A stretch of 11,416 bases of DNA from Chloroflexota bacterium (GTDB taxonomy: Bacteria; Chloroflexota; Anaerolineae; Anaerolineales; UBA4823), in the NCBI GenBank assembly GCA_012798185.1, contig JAAZNS010000189.1:1-11416 (forward strand), in the 5' to 3' direction. This document shows positions 1 through 6,913 of this stretch, one piece after another. Numbering within the stretch: position 1 is the stretch's first letter; each line of letters opens with the position of its first letter. The notes below the pieces were generated by a model that saw only the letters and a program-made list of their open reading frames with translations, was not told where the DNA came from and ran no database searches. Both the position numbers and the translations under genes were made by a program.

Positions 1-104
1 CCGGAGATGTATACGACTGGATTACTCCCGGTGGTGCGATGGTATTGGTGCCGTATAAAGATAAGTGCCAGGCAGTAGTGCGCAAAGCTGTTAAAGGTAA
101 ATAA
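1..104 (+). CDS. C-terminal end of an unidentified protein (5' end outside window)
   Basis: An open frame runs in from the left edge (first full codon at 3) and stops at TAA 102-104, giving 33 visible residues that end in a basic stretch (VRKAVKGK). The visible part contains DWITPGGAMVLVPYKDKC and has no motif I recognise. It lies in the same reading frame as the next gene, separated by one TAA and six further codons, so the two are probably co-transcribed. The open frame shows no frameshift or other internal stop. Calling it coding rests only on the open frame, the close same-strand spacing to the next gene and protein-like composition; the short length leaves doubt. Function unknown. Confidence 0.5.
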   Translation, partial: GDVYDWITPGGAMVLVPYKDKCQAVVRKAVKGK

Positions 105-122
105 CCAGGTGCAGGTATTGGG

Positions 123-1211
123 ATGACTTTATCAGGCAAAGGCTATTTTATTTGGCAAATACCCAATTGTGAAAAAGGGGTGGTCAATACGATAGCCAAT
201 CTGGCACAGCAATCGGGCTTTACCCATATTTTGATCAAAGTTGCCGACGGCACCTATAGTTATAATGTCGACAGCAACGGCAATGATCTTGTCCCGCCGT
301 TGGTCTCCGCGCTGAAAGCGCGTGACATCGCCGTGTGGGGATGGCACTATATCTACGGCAATTATCCCGCCAAGGAAGCTAATAAAGCCATTGAGCGTAT
401 CAACAATCTTGGTTTAGCAGGATATGCTCTGGATGTCGAAGGTGAATTCAAGCAGGAGGGTAAAGATGAAGCCGCAAGCCTTTTTATGAGCAAGCTGCGG
501 AAAGCGCTGCCCAATTTGCCGGTGGCGTTGTGTTCATATCGATATCCGTCTTACCATACGAAAGTACCTTGGAAAATTTTCCTGGAACAATGTGATTTCA
601 ACATGCCCCAGGTCTATTGGGAACAATCGCACAATCCGGGTGCACAATTAACGCGTTCGGTGAGCGAATTCCAGGCGATGACACCCTACCGCCCGATCAT
701 CCCGGTGGGCTCGGCATATATCCGCGGGACTTGGGCGCCAACCACCGCCGATATCACAGAATTTTTACAAACAGCGCAAAGTTTGGGCTTGAGCGCTGCC
801 AATTTTTGGGAATGGTCCAACACCCGTAAAAACCTCAGCGATGTGTGGAACACAATTCGAGATTACGATTGGTCCAACCCGCCAGTAGCAAATATGGCTG
901 CAGCGCTCATCGAAGCCTGGAACAGCCACAGCCCCAACCAGGTTACCAATTTATACGCCTCCAATGGTGTTCATGTCAACTCTGCCCGCACCGTACAGGG
1001 AACAACCGCTATTTATAGCTGGTATCAATCTCTGTTCTCGATGCTCCCCCAGGCAACTTTTACGCTTACTAGCTCGCATGGCAGCAATTCTTCGCAACAT
1101 TTCACCTGGCGGGCTACTTCCTCATCGGGTAGTGTAGATGACGGCAGCGATACTTTGGGGATACTAAACGGTAAGATCGTTTATCACTTTACATATTTCA
1201 GTGTAAACTAA
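123..1211 (+). CDS. Glycoside-hydrolase-like TIM-barrel protein with C-terminal SnoaL-like (NTF2-fold) domain
   Basis: 362 residues with no signal peptide or membrane segment, so probably cytoplasmic unless exported by another route. Residues 1-250 look like a (beta/alpha)8 glycosidase-type barrel. Strand-end motifs carry the expected acidic and aromatic residues: GYALDVEGEF (99-108, with D104, E106 and E108), FNMPQVYWEQ (159-168, E167) and NFWEWS (227-232). I cannot assign a GH family or confirm catalysis. Residues about 255-362 resemble a SnoaL-like or ketosteroid-isomerase-like domain: an ALIEAWNSHS helix, a W-R-A strand near 329-331, and the ending DTLGILNGKIVYHFTYFSV typical of that fold. 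The start at 123 is the first ATG after the in-frame TAA at 102-104; the Shine-Dalgarno is weak (AGG at 114-116). It probably follows the upstream gene in one operon. The barrel plus NTF2-fold pairing is unusual, and its substrate cannot be read from the sequence. Confidence 0.85.
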   Translation: MTLSGKGYFIWQIPNCEKGVVNTIANLAQQSGFTHILIKVADGTYSYNVDSNGNDLVPPLVSALKARDIAVWGWHYIYGNYPAKEANKAIERINNLGLAGYALDVEGEFKQEGKDEAASLFMSKLRKALPNLPVALCSYRYPSYHTKVPWKIFLEQCDFNMPQVYWEQSHNPGAQLTRSVSEFQAMTPYRPIIPVGSAYIRGTWAPTTADITEFLQTAQSLGLSAANFWEWSNTRKNLSDVWNTIRDYDWSNPPVANMAAALIEAWNSHSPNQVTNLYASNGVHVNSARTVQGTTAIYSWYQSLFSMLPQATFTLTSSHGSNSSQHFTWRATSSSGSVDDGSDTLGILNGKIVYHFTYFSVN

Positions 1212-1268
1212 CGCGATGCATTTGGGGGATGCCCACTGTTGACGCAAGTTAAAATCGGCGGCATTCGG

Positions 1269-1297
1269 TTGACAATCAAATGACAATCTGCTACATT
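1269..1297 (+). promoter_or_regulatory. Sigma-70-type promoter of the lipoprotein gene
   Basis: A perfect TTGACA at 1269-1274 is separated by 17 bases from TACATT at 1292-1297. Transcription would start near 1304, leaving an untranslated leader of about 70 bases before the ATG at 1374. The rest of the 162-base gap between the two plus-strand genes shows no convincing terminator or other gene. Confidence 0.65.
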
Positions 1298-1363
1298 TGA
1301 TAAACGCACCAAGATACCAATCTAAAAGTGATATCGATAAAACTTTATATAAATTCCATTTCC

Positions 1364-1369
1364 GGGAGG
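1364..1369 (+). promoter_or_regulatory. Ribosome binding site of the lipoprotein gene
   Basis: GGGAGG lies 4 bases before the ATG at 1374. It is a strong Shine-Dalgarno sequence at slightly short spacing and supports that start. Confidence 0.7.
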
Positions 1370-1373
1370 CTCT

Positions 1374-2123
1374 ATGAACAACAGTCGTTCAATTACAGGG
1401 GCTAGATGGCTGCTTATGTTTTTATTGATGATCATTTTCCCTGTCATGCTGAGTTGTTCACTCACCGGCAGTATCGGGCAAGCCCCAACATCGGTGCTTG
1501 TTCCCACCCAGCCGCCCCAGGTGACGGTTTTGGTAGTGGTGCAATCACCCACACCTGAAGCCGTGCTTCCTCCAACCGAAACGTCTTTTCCCACTGAAAC
1601 GGTTGTCCCGCCTTCGCCTACTCCGGAAACGCCTCTTCCCACTGAGACCATCGCCGCCACCCCACTGCCCGAATTCATCGAAATGAAAAACATTGATGGA
1701 ATAGGTTTCCACTTCGCTAATTCCACGAAATGTAAAGACGAAAAAGAAGGATGTTGGATTTTAACCACTTATAAACAAAAAGCCTCCCTCGAGCAAAAAG
1801 ATTACATCTATGTTGATCCCAATTGGACAAATCCCTATCTGGTATTCGATCATAAATATAATTCTGAAGGCTATTCGTTCTTTGGTTACATGGAAATGAC
1901 GGCAGATAATGAAGTCGGTTGGTCGCAGAAACGAGGGTTCAAGAAGAGCGTATTTAATTGGGTTGAAGAAGCATTTGATTTGAACGAATATAAAGGTCAC
2001 GAAATACTATTCCGCATCAAATTCTCCCCCACTAGCGATGTGGTCTCAAAGAATCCTTCTAAATTTAATTTCCATGATTGGTACATCACCCCATTTAAGA
2101 TAGTGCCTAATTACCAGCCATAG
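1374..2123 (+). CDS. Surface lipoprotein with Pro/Thr-rich stalk and jelly-roll-like C-terminal domain
   Basis: 249 residues. The N-terminus has basic residues, a hydrophobic core (about 12-26) and a lipobox-like MLSC ending at Cys28, so a lipid-anchored exported protein is likely, although Met at -3 is not the usual Leu. Residues about 38-100 are a Pro/Thr/Glu-rich linker with recurring PTPE, PTET and PSPTPE motifs, a typical extended stalk. Residues about 100-249 form a globular domain with two close cysteines (119 and 126). Its ending, a DLNEYKGHEILFRIKF strand followed by a WYITPFKI strand, resembles the last strands of choice-of-anchor/MAM-like jelly-roll domains found in secreted proteins. 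Its own promoter and strong ribosome site make it a single-gene unit. The binding partner is unknown. The fold call comes from pattern recognition only. Confidence 0.85.
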   Translation: MNNSRSITGARWLLMFLLMIIFPVMLSCSLTGSIGQAPTSVLVPTQPPQVTVLVVVQSPTPEAVLPPTETSFPTETVVPPSPTPETPLPTETIAATPLPEFIEMKNIDGIGFHFANSTKCKDEKEGCWILTTYKQKASLEQKDYIYVDPNWTNPYLVFDHKYNSEGYSFFGYMEMTADNEVGWSQKRGFKKSVFNWVEEAFDLNEYKGHEILFRIKFSPTSDVVSKNPSKFNFHDWYITPFKIVPNYQP

Positions 2124-2127
2124 CTTG

Positions 2128-2152
2128 AAGGTTTCACCTTAACAATTTTTTT
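2128..2152 (+). terminator. Weak candidate terminator after the lipoprotein gene
   Basis: Five bases past the stop codon, AAGGT (2128-2132) can pair with ACCTT (2136-2140) across a 3-base loop, and a run of seven Ts follows at 2146-2152. The stem is short and five bases separate it from the T-run, so activity is uncertain. I see no matching terminator for the convergent topoisomerase gene in the 115-base gap. Confidence 0.35.
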
Positions 2153-2238
2153 ATGGTGATTATTCTTCCTTGAGGTATTGTCCACCAAGAAACAAATTTA
2201 ATACTTCTCTGCCATGGCTTTTGCAGTACTGTATTGCT

Positions 2239-5200
2239 TTATTTAGTGCTGGAGGCTGGTTTACTCCCTGTCTTTTTTGCCCGTGGTTTAGAGATGGTAT
2301 TGGGAGGAGTCTTCACCCTGCTTTTAGCAGCTGGCTTGGAGCGTGTTGACCTGCCTGTCTTTGGTGTGGTCGTTTTTGCTGAATTTGGACTGCTGGTTTT
2401 GGATTCTTTAGATAGGGTGATTTTTCCGGCGTTGATTTTGCGACTGGCTGGTTTGGCTGATGAAGCATTTTTTACGGGTTGTGTGCCGGTTTTTTGTGCT
2501 TTGGCAGCAGTTTTTATTCGTTTTTCTGCAGACTCTTTGGTTATAACTGCAACGGTTTTTGTTGATTTGTTATTGGGAACAGAACCAGTCTTCGATTTTT
2601 TAACTGCAGAGGGTTTGTCCGGTGCACTTTTGGCTGAAGGAGTCTTTTCAGTCCTTCGTGTGGTACTCCTTGCTGTTGGGGAGGCTGCCGCTTTTTTGCC
2701 TGCTCTGGTCTTGCCAGGTACTTCCGATTTTTCAGCTGCACGAGCTGCTTTTTTCGACTTTTGAGAAGCTGCCGGTTGTTTCTGGCTGGTGGATTTTGAA
2801 GACCGCAATTTACCGTTCACCTCGCGAAGCAAATGGTTCATGCTTAACTGCGTGGCAGAAGATGAAATCTCCGTTTCTATGCTTTCCACAGAAGACCTGA
2901 TTGTTTCATGAGGTGTGACTTTTTGGCGCTTTTTTCCTCCTGAAGGGGATGGCTTTTGCTCCCCATTTGCCACTGCCGATATTCCTACCACCCGACAGCC
3001 TTTCAATGCGGGGAGTATTTTGCCTCTTGCCGAGCGCCCCTGCAAGGGTGCTTCATCGAGCTGTACAAGTTTTGGTGCCAGCCGGTCGGTAAAAACGGTC
3101 AGATGGGCAGAATTCGCACCGACCATCATTCCCGTTATTTTTACCTTTCCACTCAGCTTCCAGGCTGCCACTCCCTGTCCGTAACGTCCCTGGCGGGGGA
3201 ATTGATCAAGCGCAACACGCTTGGCGTTGCCATCAGAAGCAATCATGAAGACATCGCCTGCTTTAGGCAGGGTCTCCATGCCGGCGATCTGATCATCTTC
3301 TTTTAGCTTCATGCCCAGCACACCGGCAGAGACCAGCCCCATTGGGCGCACTTCATTTTCATTGAACCGGATTGCCATGCCATTGGCAGTCAATAAAAGC
3401 ACCTCGGCTGCGCCGTCCGTAAGGCGTACCCACGCCAGCTGATCGCCGTCGGGCACTTTTGCCAATGTAAACACATTGGCAGAGGGTCCGGGTAATTCGG
3501 TCAGTGCTGATTTTTTAAGCATACCCTGCCGGGTTGCACTCAATACAAAACCGCTTTCCGGGCGCTCACCTTTGGGCGGCAGGTTAAAAAGTGCCGCCAG
3601 CTGGTCTTCGGGCTGCAAAGGTGATACTTTATGCAGCAGGATCCCTTCGGAGGGTGTCTCCGCTTCGGGGATGGCGTGCACAGGCACGGCAGCGGCTTTG
3701 CCATCGGCGCACACCAGGTAAAGAATATGGCGGGTGGAAGTTTGCGCCAACCAGCCAGGTGCTTCGTTTCCGCTCTGGCGGGGCGGTTTATTTTCCAGCG
3801 ATCGGCAAATCAACCCCTCTCTGGATACCGCCAGCCAGACTGTTTTTTCCTCTGCCAGATCGCCAGTGGTCAGCAAGGCGCGCTGACCGCCGGTTTTCGT
3901 TTTTACAATTTGCGTACGCCGTCTTTCCCCATAAGTTTCTTTTACCACCTGCAGCTCATCCGCAACTACCTGACGCATTTTCTTGGCAGAACGCAGCAAG
4001 GCTACCAATTCCTTAATTTTAAGCTGCAGCTCTTTATATTCGTCTTCGATCTTTTTGCGTTCCAGGGCAGCCAGACGACGTAATTGCATATCTAAAATGG
4101 CTTGCGCTTGGCTCTCACTTAACCGAAAACGTTTCATCAGGCGCTGGCGGGCTGTTTCGACATCGGGCGCTTTACGGATCAGGCTGATAACCTCATCCAG
4201 GTTCTGCAAAGCCACACGCAGTCCTTCTAAAATGTGAGCGCGCTGGCGAGCGCGTTCCAGGTCGTATTCCCTGCGCCGGCGGATGATTTCCAGCCGGTGG
4301 TCAAGATATACTCTTAAAGCCTGCTTTAAACTGAGTAAACGCGGTTCGCCATCGACAAGTGCCAGCAGAATGATGCTGAAATTGCTCTGCATGGGGGTGT
4401 GTCGGTAAAGTTCACGCAGGGCGGTTTCTGGGTCAGCAGTGCGTGCCAGCTCGATGACGATACGCATCCCCTGACGGTCGGATTCATCGCGTAGATCGGC
4501 GATACCTTCCAGCTTTCCTTCCCGCACCAGCTCGGCGATGCGTTCGATCAGCGAGGCTTTGTTGGTCATATAAGGCAGCTCGGTGACGATGATGCGGTTG
4601 CGCCCGCGCTCCATTTCTTCCAAATGAGCCAATGCCTGAACAGTGACCTTTCCCCTCCCAGAGCCATAGGCGCTGGTGAGTGTTTCTTCACCGCTGCCCG
4701 GTAAAATCACACCGCCGGTAGGAAAATCTGGTTCTTGAATGAATTGCATCATATCTTCGATGGTGATGTCATCCATCTTTTCCCAATGTTCCAGCATATA
4801 TATCAGCGCATCGACCACTTCTCCCAGGTTGTGAGGGGGAATACTGGTGGACATGCCCACAGCAATACCGGTTGCACCATTCACCAGCAGGTTGGGAATA
4901 GCGGAGGGCAGGACGGTGGGTTCTTCGAGCGACCCGTCGAAATTAGGGACAAAGTCCACGGTTTCTTTCTGGATATCTGCCAGCAATTCCATTGCCGGTG
5001 TTGCCAGGCGCGCTTCTGTGTAACGCATAGCAGCGGGCGGGTCGCCATCCACGCTGCCGAAATTACCTTGGCCGTCCACCAGCAGGCAGCGCATGGAGAA
5101 ATCCTGTGCCATACGCGCCATTGCTTCGTAGACCGCCTGATCGCCGTGCGGGTGATATTTTCCCAGCACTTCACCGACGATGCGGGCGGATTTTTTATAA

Positions 5201-5379
5201 GCTGAATCGGGACGCAAGCCCATGTCGTACATGGCGTATAAAATTCGGCGGTGTACCGGTTTCAAACCATCACGGGCATCCGGCAGGGCTCGTGCGATGA
5301 TCACGCTCATGGCGTAATCTAGATATGCCTGCTGCATCTCGTTGTCGATATCGATTTTTTGAACCAGACCTACTTCCAT
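2239..5379 (-). CDS. gyrA: Type IIA DNA topoisomerase subunit A (GyrA/ParC family) with long basic C-terminal tail
   Basis: 1046 residues, against roughly 800-900 for usual GyrA. It is the DNA breakage-reunion subunit acting with a GyrB/ParE ATPase, whose gene is not in this window. The winged-helix core is intact: HRRILYAM (43-50), KYHPHGD (74-80), GQGNFGSVDGD (103-113) and catalytic Tyr120 in AAMRYTEARL, followed by the tower domain and coiled-coil gate to about 490. Residues about 500-800 form the beta-pinwheel, with later blades recognisable (FPRQGRYGQGV at 727-737, LQGRSARGK at 779-787). Where E. coli GyrA has its QRRGGKG box, this protein has RQSGNEAPG (534-542), so the GyrA-box is absent and a ParC-like role is possible. 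Residues about 805-1046 are a basic, aromatic-free, low-complexity tail. The start at 5379 is supported by GGGGAG seven bases upstream (5387-5392) and a promoter at 5427-5455. The family is certain; gyrase versus topoisomerase IV is not. Confidence 0.93.
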   Translation of the reverse strand: MEVGLVQKIDIDNEMQQAYLDYAMSVIIARALPDARDGLKPVHRRILYAMYDMGLRPDSAYKKSARIVGEVLGKYHPHGDQAVYEAMARMAQDFSMRCLLVDGQGNFGSVDGDPPAAMRYTEARLATPAMELLADIQKETVDFVPNFDGSLEEPTVLPSAIPNLLVNGATGIAVGMSTSIPPHNLGEVVDALIYMLEHWEKMDDITIEDMMQFIQEPDFPTGGVILPGSGEETLTSAYGSGRGKVTVQALAHLEEMERGRNRIIVTELPYMTNKASLIERIAELVREGKLEGIADLRDESDRQGMRIVIELARTADPETALRELYRHTPMQSNFSIILLALVDGEPRLLSLKQALRVYLDHRLEIIRRRREYDLERARQRAHILEGLRVALQNLDEVISLIRKAPDVETARQRLMKRFRLSESQAQAILDMQLRRLAALERKKIEDEYKELQLKIKELVALLRSAKKMRQVVADELQVVKETYGERRRTQIVKTKTGGQRALLTTGDLAEEKTVWLAVSREGLICRSLENKPPRQSGNEAPGWLAQTSTRHILYLVCADGKAAAVPVHAIPEAETPSEGILLHKVSPLQPEDQLAALFNLPPKGERPESGFVLSATRQGMLKKSALTELPGPSANVFTLAKVPDGDQLAWVRLTDGAAEVLLLTANGMAIRFNENEVRPMGLVSAGVLGMKLKEDDQIAGMETLPKAGDVFMIASDGNAKRVALDQFPRQGRYGQGVAAWKLSGKVKITGMMVGANSAHLTVFTDRLAPKLVQLDEAPLQGRSARGKILPALKGCRVVGISAVANGEQKPSPSGGKKRQKVTPHETIRSSVESIETEISSSATQLSMNHLLREVNGKLRSSKSTSQKQPAASQKSKKAARAAEKSEVPGKTRAGKKAAASPTARSTTRRTEKTPSAKSAPDKPSAVKKSKTGSVPNNKSTKTVAVITKESAEKRIKTAAKAQKTGTQPVKNASSAKPASRKINAGKITLSKESKTSSPNSAKTTTPKTGRSTRSKPAAKSRVKTPPNTISKPRAKKTGSKPASSTK

Positions 5380-5386
5380 GGGAATT

Positions 5387-5392
5387 CTCCCC
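5387..5392 (-). promoter_or_regulatory. Ribosome binding site of the topoisomerase gene
   Basis: On the minus strand GGGGAG lies seven bases before the ATG at 5379. The spacing is ideal and fixes the start. Confidence 0.7.
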
Positions 5393-5426
5393 GGCTTTCA
5401 GGATTAGTTTTTGATTATCTGGAATA

Positions 5427-5455
5427 ATCTTATAGGGAAAATCAGGAAACGTCAA
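5427..5455 (-). promoter_or_regulatory. Sigma-70-type promoter of the topoisomerase gene
   Basis: Reading the minus strand, TTGACG (5455-5450) is followed after exactly 17 bases by TAAGAT (5432-5427), with an overlapping alternative TATAAG two bases earlier. Transcription would start near 5420, giving a leader of about 40 bases. The remaining sequence from 5456 to 5554 shows no gene or motif I can name. Confidence 0.6.
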
Positions 5456-5554
5456 TCCACCATAGCCACCCATTACTTACCGGCTGCATACGCGGGCTGT
5501 TTTCCCCCAACAATAGATTCCCTAATCTGAAGTATTGAAAAACTGAACGGCGGT

Positions 5555-5676
5555 AAAAAAATGAGGCTGTCCTAAAAGTCAATTTTGTCATGTTGAGCGC
5601 AGCGAAACATCCCTTTTATGTAATGAATAAGCCCTTCGCTTCGCTCAGGGTGACAGCCGTCTTTTAGGGCAGCCCC
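5555..5676 (-). terminator. Probable terminator of the sigma/anti-sigma operon, formed by the repeat plus a T-run
   Basis: Read on the minus strand, the palindromic repeat is followed after one base by seven Ts (5561-5555). A stable hairpin followed directly by a T-run, 17 bases past the stop codon at 5693-5695, fits an intrinsic terminator, apparently supplied by the inserted repeat. Confidence 0.55.
5563..5676 (+). repeat. 114-bp palindromic (MITE-like) intergenic repeat
   Basis: The ends form an inverted repeat matching at 14 of 16 positions: 5563-5578 (GAGGCTGTCCTAAAAG) against the reverse complement of 5661-5676 (GGGGCTGCCCTAAAAG). Inside, TGTCATGTTGAGCG on the left mirrors the reverse complement of CGCTCAGGGTGACA on the right with three mismatches, so the whole element can fold into one long hairpin. 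The inner words (GTCA..TTGAGCG..GCGAAACATC and CCTTCGCTTCGCTCAGGGTGACA) match a class of dispersed repeat I recall from many bacterial genomes, whose accidental translation gives peptides such as HPERSEG and CAQHD. No transposase is present and no target-site duplication is obvious. It begins 17 bases past the stop codon of the anti-sigma gene. Confidence 0.8.
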
Positions 5677-5692
5677 GTGTTGCTCATAACGC

Positions 5693-6913
5693 TTATGGTT
5701 TTCCTTTTCCTCCCCCGCCGTCATCTGAGCCTCCTGAACCTGGCGAAGGTGGGTTATTGGGGTTAGTGTGGTTATTGTTAGAATTTCCGCTGCCTGGTTC
5801 TTCTTCGGGTTGTTGGTTATCATTTCCTGGATCGGTGTTGGAATTACCTCCAGAGCCGGGGTCTTCGTTGGGCCCGGGACCTGCACCGCTGCCATCTTGC
5901 GGGGGCGTTGAATTGTCGGATCCTTCACCAGGGCCTGCATCCGGACCGGGTCCCGGACCGGTGCCATCTTGAACAGGTACGCAATCTGTGCATGTTCCAT
6001 TCCCTGCTGGTGCATTCAGACTCGGATTTGGTTGAGCCGTGCTTGCAGGGCTTGCGTTTGGACCAGCGCCGTTTGATATCCCATTCGATTGACCCGCGGT
6101 TCCTTGGGTGGCATTGGGCTCGGGTGTGGTAGATTGATTACCTGGAGTAGTTTCCACTCCTTTTTGTTGTTGACGAACCCGTATGCGGAACATCAATGGA
6201 TCGGCTAAACCATCCTCGCAAAGTTGTTCTTGCTTTTGTAGCATTTCACGAATCCGATTTATGAGGGGGGTATTTGGATCACTTGAAATGCCAGCCATTA
6301 TTTGTTGTTGTTCACGGATAGTTGTGCGCAGCTTCAAGAGTGCCGGGGTTAATTCAGAATCGCTCATCCCCGCGGCGAGTTGAAAAGCGGTTTGTAATTG
6401 GATTTGCAATTGAGCCAATAATTCTTGGGGAATGGGTTCTCCATCCGTTGCGAGCGCAGCAATTTCTTGCACCCTTCGATTGGCAAATTCAAGCGCTAAT
6501 TGAAATTGCGTTTGCGATTTGGTGGAAATTTGCATGCGAATATCTTCACTGGCAATTTTTAACGGGTATAAAAATTCATTTGGGAGGCTTTCTTGTGCCG
6601 CATATACAGTTGCTCCAGCACCTCCTAAAGCTAATGCGATTACCGTAATGATTGTCGCTAAAGTGGTAAACATCGAGGTTCGCTCCTTTCGGTGGAATAT
6701 ATTGCGGAAGTTACTTTTCCACTCATTAAGACGTTGAAAAGGCGGTATCGATACTGACCGTGCCGAAGCTTTTGCCTCTGATATTGCTTTCAATTCTGTT
6801 AAAAATCGCATCCTGGTGGACATGGCTTTTTCTTCATTGCGGGGTGGAGTCTTTTTTATCAATGTGAGTTTATCAATCACGTATTTTTCATTATTGAAAT
6901 CAAAAGTGGTCAT
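5693..6913 (-). CDS. DUF5667-type single-pass membrane protein, probable anti-sigma factor
   Basis: 406 residues. Residues 1-80 are a cytoplasmic segment with a TPPRNEEKAMSTRMRFL motif (22-38), which I recognise from proteins that pair with ECF sigma factors in Chloroflexota. One membrane helix lies at about 82-104 (MFTTLATIITVIALALGG). Residues about 105-245 form a helical, Gln-rich external domain beginning ESLPNEFLYPLKIASEDIR, the DUF5667 pattern. Residues 255-406 are a low-complexity Gly/Pro/Asn/Ser/Asp tail with a CTDC pair (308-311), a near-repeat of about 24 residues, and a Gly-rich end GGGGKGKP. The start overlaps the sigma stop codon as ATGA (6910-6913), and GGGAG lies ten bases upstream (6924-6928), so the two genes are translationally coupled. 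It lacks the HxxxCxxC zinc motif of ZAS anti-sigma factors. The anti-sigma role is inferred from position and topology. Confidence 0.85.
   Translation of the reverse strand: MTTFDFNNEKYVIDKLTLIKKTPPRNEEKAMSTRMRFLTELKAISEAKASARSVSIPPFQRLNEWKSNFRNIFHRKERTSMFTTLATIITVIALALGGAGATVYAAQESLPNEFLYPLKIASEDIRMQISTKSQTQFQLALEFANRRVQEIAALATDGEPIPQELLAQLQIQLQTAFQLAAGMSDSELTPALLKLRTTIREQQQIMAGISSDPNTPLINRIREMLQKQEQLCEDGLADPLMFRIRVRQQQKGVETTPGNQSTTPEPNATQGTAGQSNGISNGAGPNASPASTAQPNPSLNAPAGNGTCTDCVPVQDGTGPGPGPDAGPGEGSDNSTPPQDGSGAGPGPNEDPGSGGNSNTDPGNDNQQPEEEPGSGNSNNNHTNPNNPPSPGSGGSDDGGGGKGKP

Noticed and set aside
1212..1268. Terminator after the barrel protein
   Set aside because: Only a weak GCAT/ATGC pairing is present, with no T-run.
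1322..1768. 148-residue minus-strand open frame
   Set aside because: It is antisense to the Pro/Thr stalk of the lipoprotein, giving a Gly/Val/Ser repeat composition expected from that strand.
2200..2238. Terminator for the topoisomerase gene
   Set aside because: The short palindromes CAGTACTG and GCCATGGC have no loop and are not followed by a T-run on the minus strand.
2234..2764. 176-residue plus-strand open frame
   Set aside because: It lies antisense to the lysine-rich tail of the topoisomerase; Lys/Ser/Thr-rich codons read backwards stay open and give a Leu/Phe/Val-rich product with no recognisable domain.
4735..5205. 156-residue plus-strand open frame
   Set aside because: It is fully antisense to the conserved topoisomerase core and shows no independent motif or start signal.
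5831..5977. Possible CRISPR-like or tandem DNA repeat array
   Set aside because: There are only two imperfect 72-base units, and they encode a continuous Gly/Pro-rich protein tail.
5572..6015. 147-residue minus-strand open frame
   Set aside because: It combines an off-frame reading of the anti-sigma tail with the palindromic repeat, and its end contains the HPERSEG/CAQHD peptides typical of translated dispersed repeats.
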